Part shown: piece by piece, positions 29,746-31,081 of the stretch
Layout of the letters: each line of letters starts with the position of its first letter
Numbering within the stretch: position 1 is the stretch's first letter
DNA from: Zeimonas sp937903095
GTDB lineage: Bacteria; Pseudomonadota; Gammaproteobacteria; Burkholderiales; Burkholderiaceae_E
NCBI GenBank assembly: GCA_937903095.1
Contig: CALCZN010000304.1
Location: 1-31,081 of the forward strand
Length of the DNA: 31,081 nucleotides
Direction of reading: 5' to 3'
Notes under the pieces: generated by a model
Told to the model about the DNA's origin: nothing
The model's database searches: none
What the model saw: the letters and a program-made list of their open reading frames with translations, nothing else
Position numbers and translations under genes: made by a program

Positions 29746-31081
29746 TCACGCCGGCGGCGCCTGATCACGCAGAACGCGCTTCAGGATTTTCCCGGTCGCG
29801 CTCTTCGGCAGCTCCTGCACGATGTCCACGCGCACCGGTACCTTGTAGGCGGCGATGTTCGCGCGGCACCAGGCTATGACATCCTCGGGGGCGATCGCCT
29901 GCCCCGCCCTCGGCACGACGGCCGCCACCACCTGCTCGCCCTTCTCCGGATGCGGAATGCCGTAGACGGCCACTTCCTGCACCTGCGGCAGCTTGTACAG
30001 GTACTGCTCCAGCTCGGCCGGCCACACCTTGAAGCCCGAGACGTTGATCATGTCCTTGACGCGATCGACGATGTAGACGTAGCCGTCGGCGTCCATGCGT
30101 CCGATGTCGCCCGAATGCAGCCAGCCGCCGCGCAGCGTCTGCGCGGTGTCTTCCGGGCGGTTCCAGTAGCCGAGCATCACGCCGGGGCCGCGGATGCAGA
30201 TCTCGCCCCATTCGCCGTGCGGCACTTCGCGATCGTTCTCGTCGAAGATCTTCAGCGTGAAGCCTTCCACCGCCCGTCCCACCGAGCCGAAGCGGTGCTC
30301 GACGAGGTCGTTGTAGCAGGCGAAAGGCGAGCATTCGGTGAGGCCGTAGCCCTCGTAGACGCGCCGGCCGAAGCGTTCGGTCCAGCGGCGCGAGATCTCC
30401 TCGGGCATAGTCGCCGCCGCCGACATCTCATAGCGGATCGACGAGAGATCCCATTTCGAGAGATCCATCGACAGCAGGCCGATGAAGATCGTCGGCACGC
30501 CGAAGAACAGCGTGTGATGGTCGCGCTGGATCGCATCGAGCACGACGTCGGGCACGAAGCGACGGAACAGGCACACCGTGGAGCCGGCGAGAATCGCCGC
30601 GTTCAGGATGTAGTTCTGGCCGTAGACGTGGAAGAGCGGCAGGAACACGCACAGCCGGTCGTCGTCGCGGTAGCCCGAGTACTTCGCCGCGCTCGCCACG
30701 TTGGTTGCGATGTTCGACTGCGACAGCGTCACGCCCTTCGGAAAACCGGTGGTGCCCGACGAGTAGAGCAGCGCCGCCGGATCGTCGGCGGCGCGCTCGA
30801 CCGGATCGAAGCGCTCCGGCTGGCCGGCGCACCACGGTGCGAGCGTGGGCGCGCCGCCGCTCGCCTCGCCCTCACAGACGACCACGTGCTTCAACGTCGG
30901 GCACGACGCGCGGGGAACGAACGGCACCAGTTCGGCGACCGTGAAGACGAGCACCGCGCCCGAGTCGTTCAGCAGGTACTCGACCTCGCCCGCGCGGAAG
31001 ATCGCGTTGATCGACACCGGGATCGCGCCGATCTTCTGCGCGGCGTAATAGGTGGTGGCGTACTCGGGGATGTTCGGCAGG
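29746..31081 (-). CDS. AMP-dependent acyl-CoA ligase (5' end outside window)
   Basis: The C-terminal 445 residues of an adenylate-forming ligase that activates a carboxylic acid to its CoA thioester; the open frame continues past 31081 without a start. Core motifs are YSSGTTGFPKGV (P loop, A3), YGLTECSP (A5), SGDIGRMDADGYVYIVDRVKDMINVSG (A7-A8) and PKSATGKILKR with the C-terminal catalytic Lys (A10). The sequence resembles long-chain fatty-acid or 4-coumarate-type CoA ligases. Linked to the branched-chain type transporter, it suggests uptake and activation of a carboxylate, perhaps aromatic; substrate not determinable here. Confidence 0.92.
   Translation of the reverse strand, partial: LPNIPEYATTYYAAQKIGAIPVSINAIFRAGEVEYLLNDSGAVLVFTVAELVPFVPRASCPTLKHVVVCEGEASGGAPTLAPWCAGQPERFDPVERAADDPAALLYSSGTTGFPKGVTLSQSNIATNVASAAKYSGYRDDDRLCVFLPLFHVYGQNYILNAAILAGSTVCLFRRFVPDVVLDAIQRDHHTLFFGVPTIFIGLLSMDLSKWDLSSIRYEMSAAATMPEEISRRWTERFGRRVYEGYGLTECSPFACYNDLVEHRFGSVGRAVEGFTLKIFDENDREVPHGEWGEICIRGPGVMLGYWNRPEDTAQTLRGGWLHSGDIGRMDADGYVYIVDRVKDMINVSGFKVWPAELEQYLYKLPQVQEVAVYGIPHPEKGEQVVAAVVPRAGQAIAPEDVIAWCRANIAAYKVPVRVDIVQELPKSATGKILKRVLRDQAPPA

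Overview
The window is about 31 kb of GC-rich DNA (roughly two-thirds G+C by eye) from a Gram-negative bacterium, most likely a betaproteobacterium of the order Burkholderiales. The support is gene content and order: aroQ-accB-accC-prmA-(zinc-ribbon DUF3426), ypjD-(PP0621 family)-pilS-pilR-ampD divergent from ffh, yggT-yggU, a lysine/alanine-rich histone H1-like protein, and a branched-chain amino-acid type ABC transporter beside an acyl-CoA ligase. I cannot name a genus. Almost all of it looks like ordinary chromosomal core. No tRNA, rRNA, insertion sequence, prophage or CRISPR array was seen.

Layout. Bases 1-2564 (minus) hold the 5' part of a FabG-like short-chain dehydrogenase and, upstream of it, a fused gene joining the peptidoglycan-recycling ligase Mpl to a YqiA-type esterase. 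Bases 2603-9401 (plus) hold a conserved hypothetical gene, a TlpA-like thioredoxin, a 12-bp tandem repeat array, aroQ, accB, accC, prmA, a DUF3426 membrane protein and a PfkB-family kinase. Bases 9380-10986 (minus) hold yggU (DUF167), yggT and the H1-like gene with a clear terminator. Bases 10987-11524 are a 538-bp stretch without a convincing gene but with a strong orphan minus-strand terminator. Bases 11525-16429 (minus) are a tightly coupled run: ypjD, PP0621-family gene, pilS, pilR, ampD. Bases 16449-21706 (plus) hold ffh, a secreted M11-like metalloprotease and a GlcD-type FAD oxidase.

Bases 21720-26587 (minus) are livH-livM-livG-livF followed, with 4-base overlaps, by an L,D-transpeptidase and a DUF882/YcbK-type peptidase. 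Bases 26735-28201 (minus) hold a VapBC-type toxin-antitoxin pair and a PEP-CTERM protein. Bases 28435-31081 (minus) hold the transporter's periplasmic binding protein and an acyl-CoA ligase that runs off the window. The toxin-antitoxin and PEP-CTERM genes therefore sit between the binding-protein gene and the permease genes.

Functional links. Peptidoglycan recycling and remodelling recurs (Mpl, AmpD, L,D-transpeptidase, YcbK-like peptidase). Fatty-acid synthesis is represented by AccB/AccC and possibly the FabG-like enzyme. PilS/PilR would control type IV pili through sigma-54. The most unusual items are the Mpl-esterase fusion, a textbook-spaced sigma-54 promoter in front of the PEP-CTERM gene, the 12-bp array that seems to have grown from the tlpA stop codon, a 10-bp tandem duplication that copies the ypjD stop codon, the orphan terminator downstream of ampD, and the interrupted transporter cluster. 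I did not find a clear, wholly new multi-gene system.
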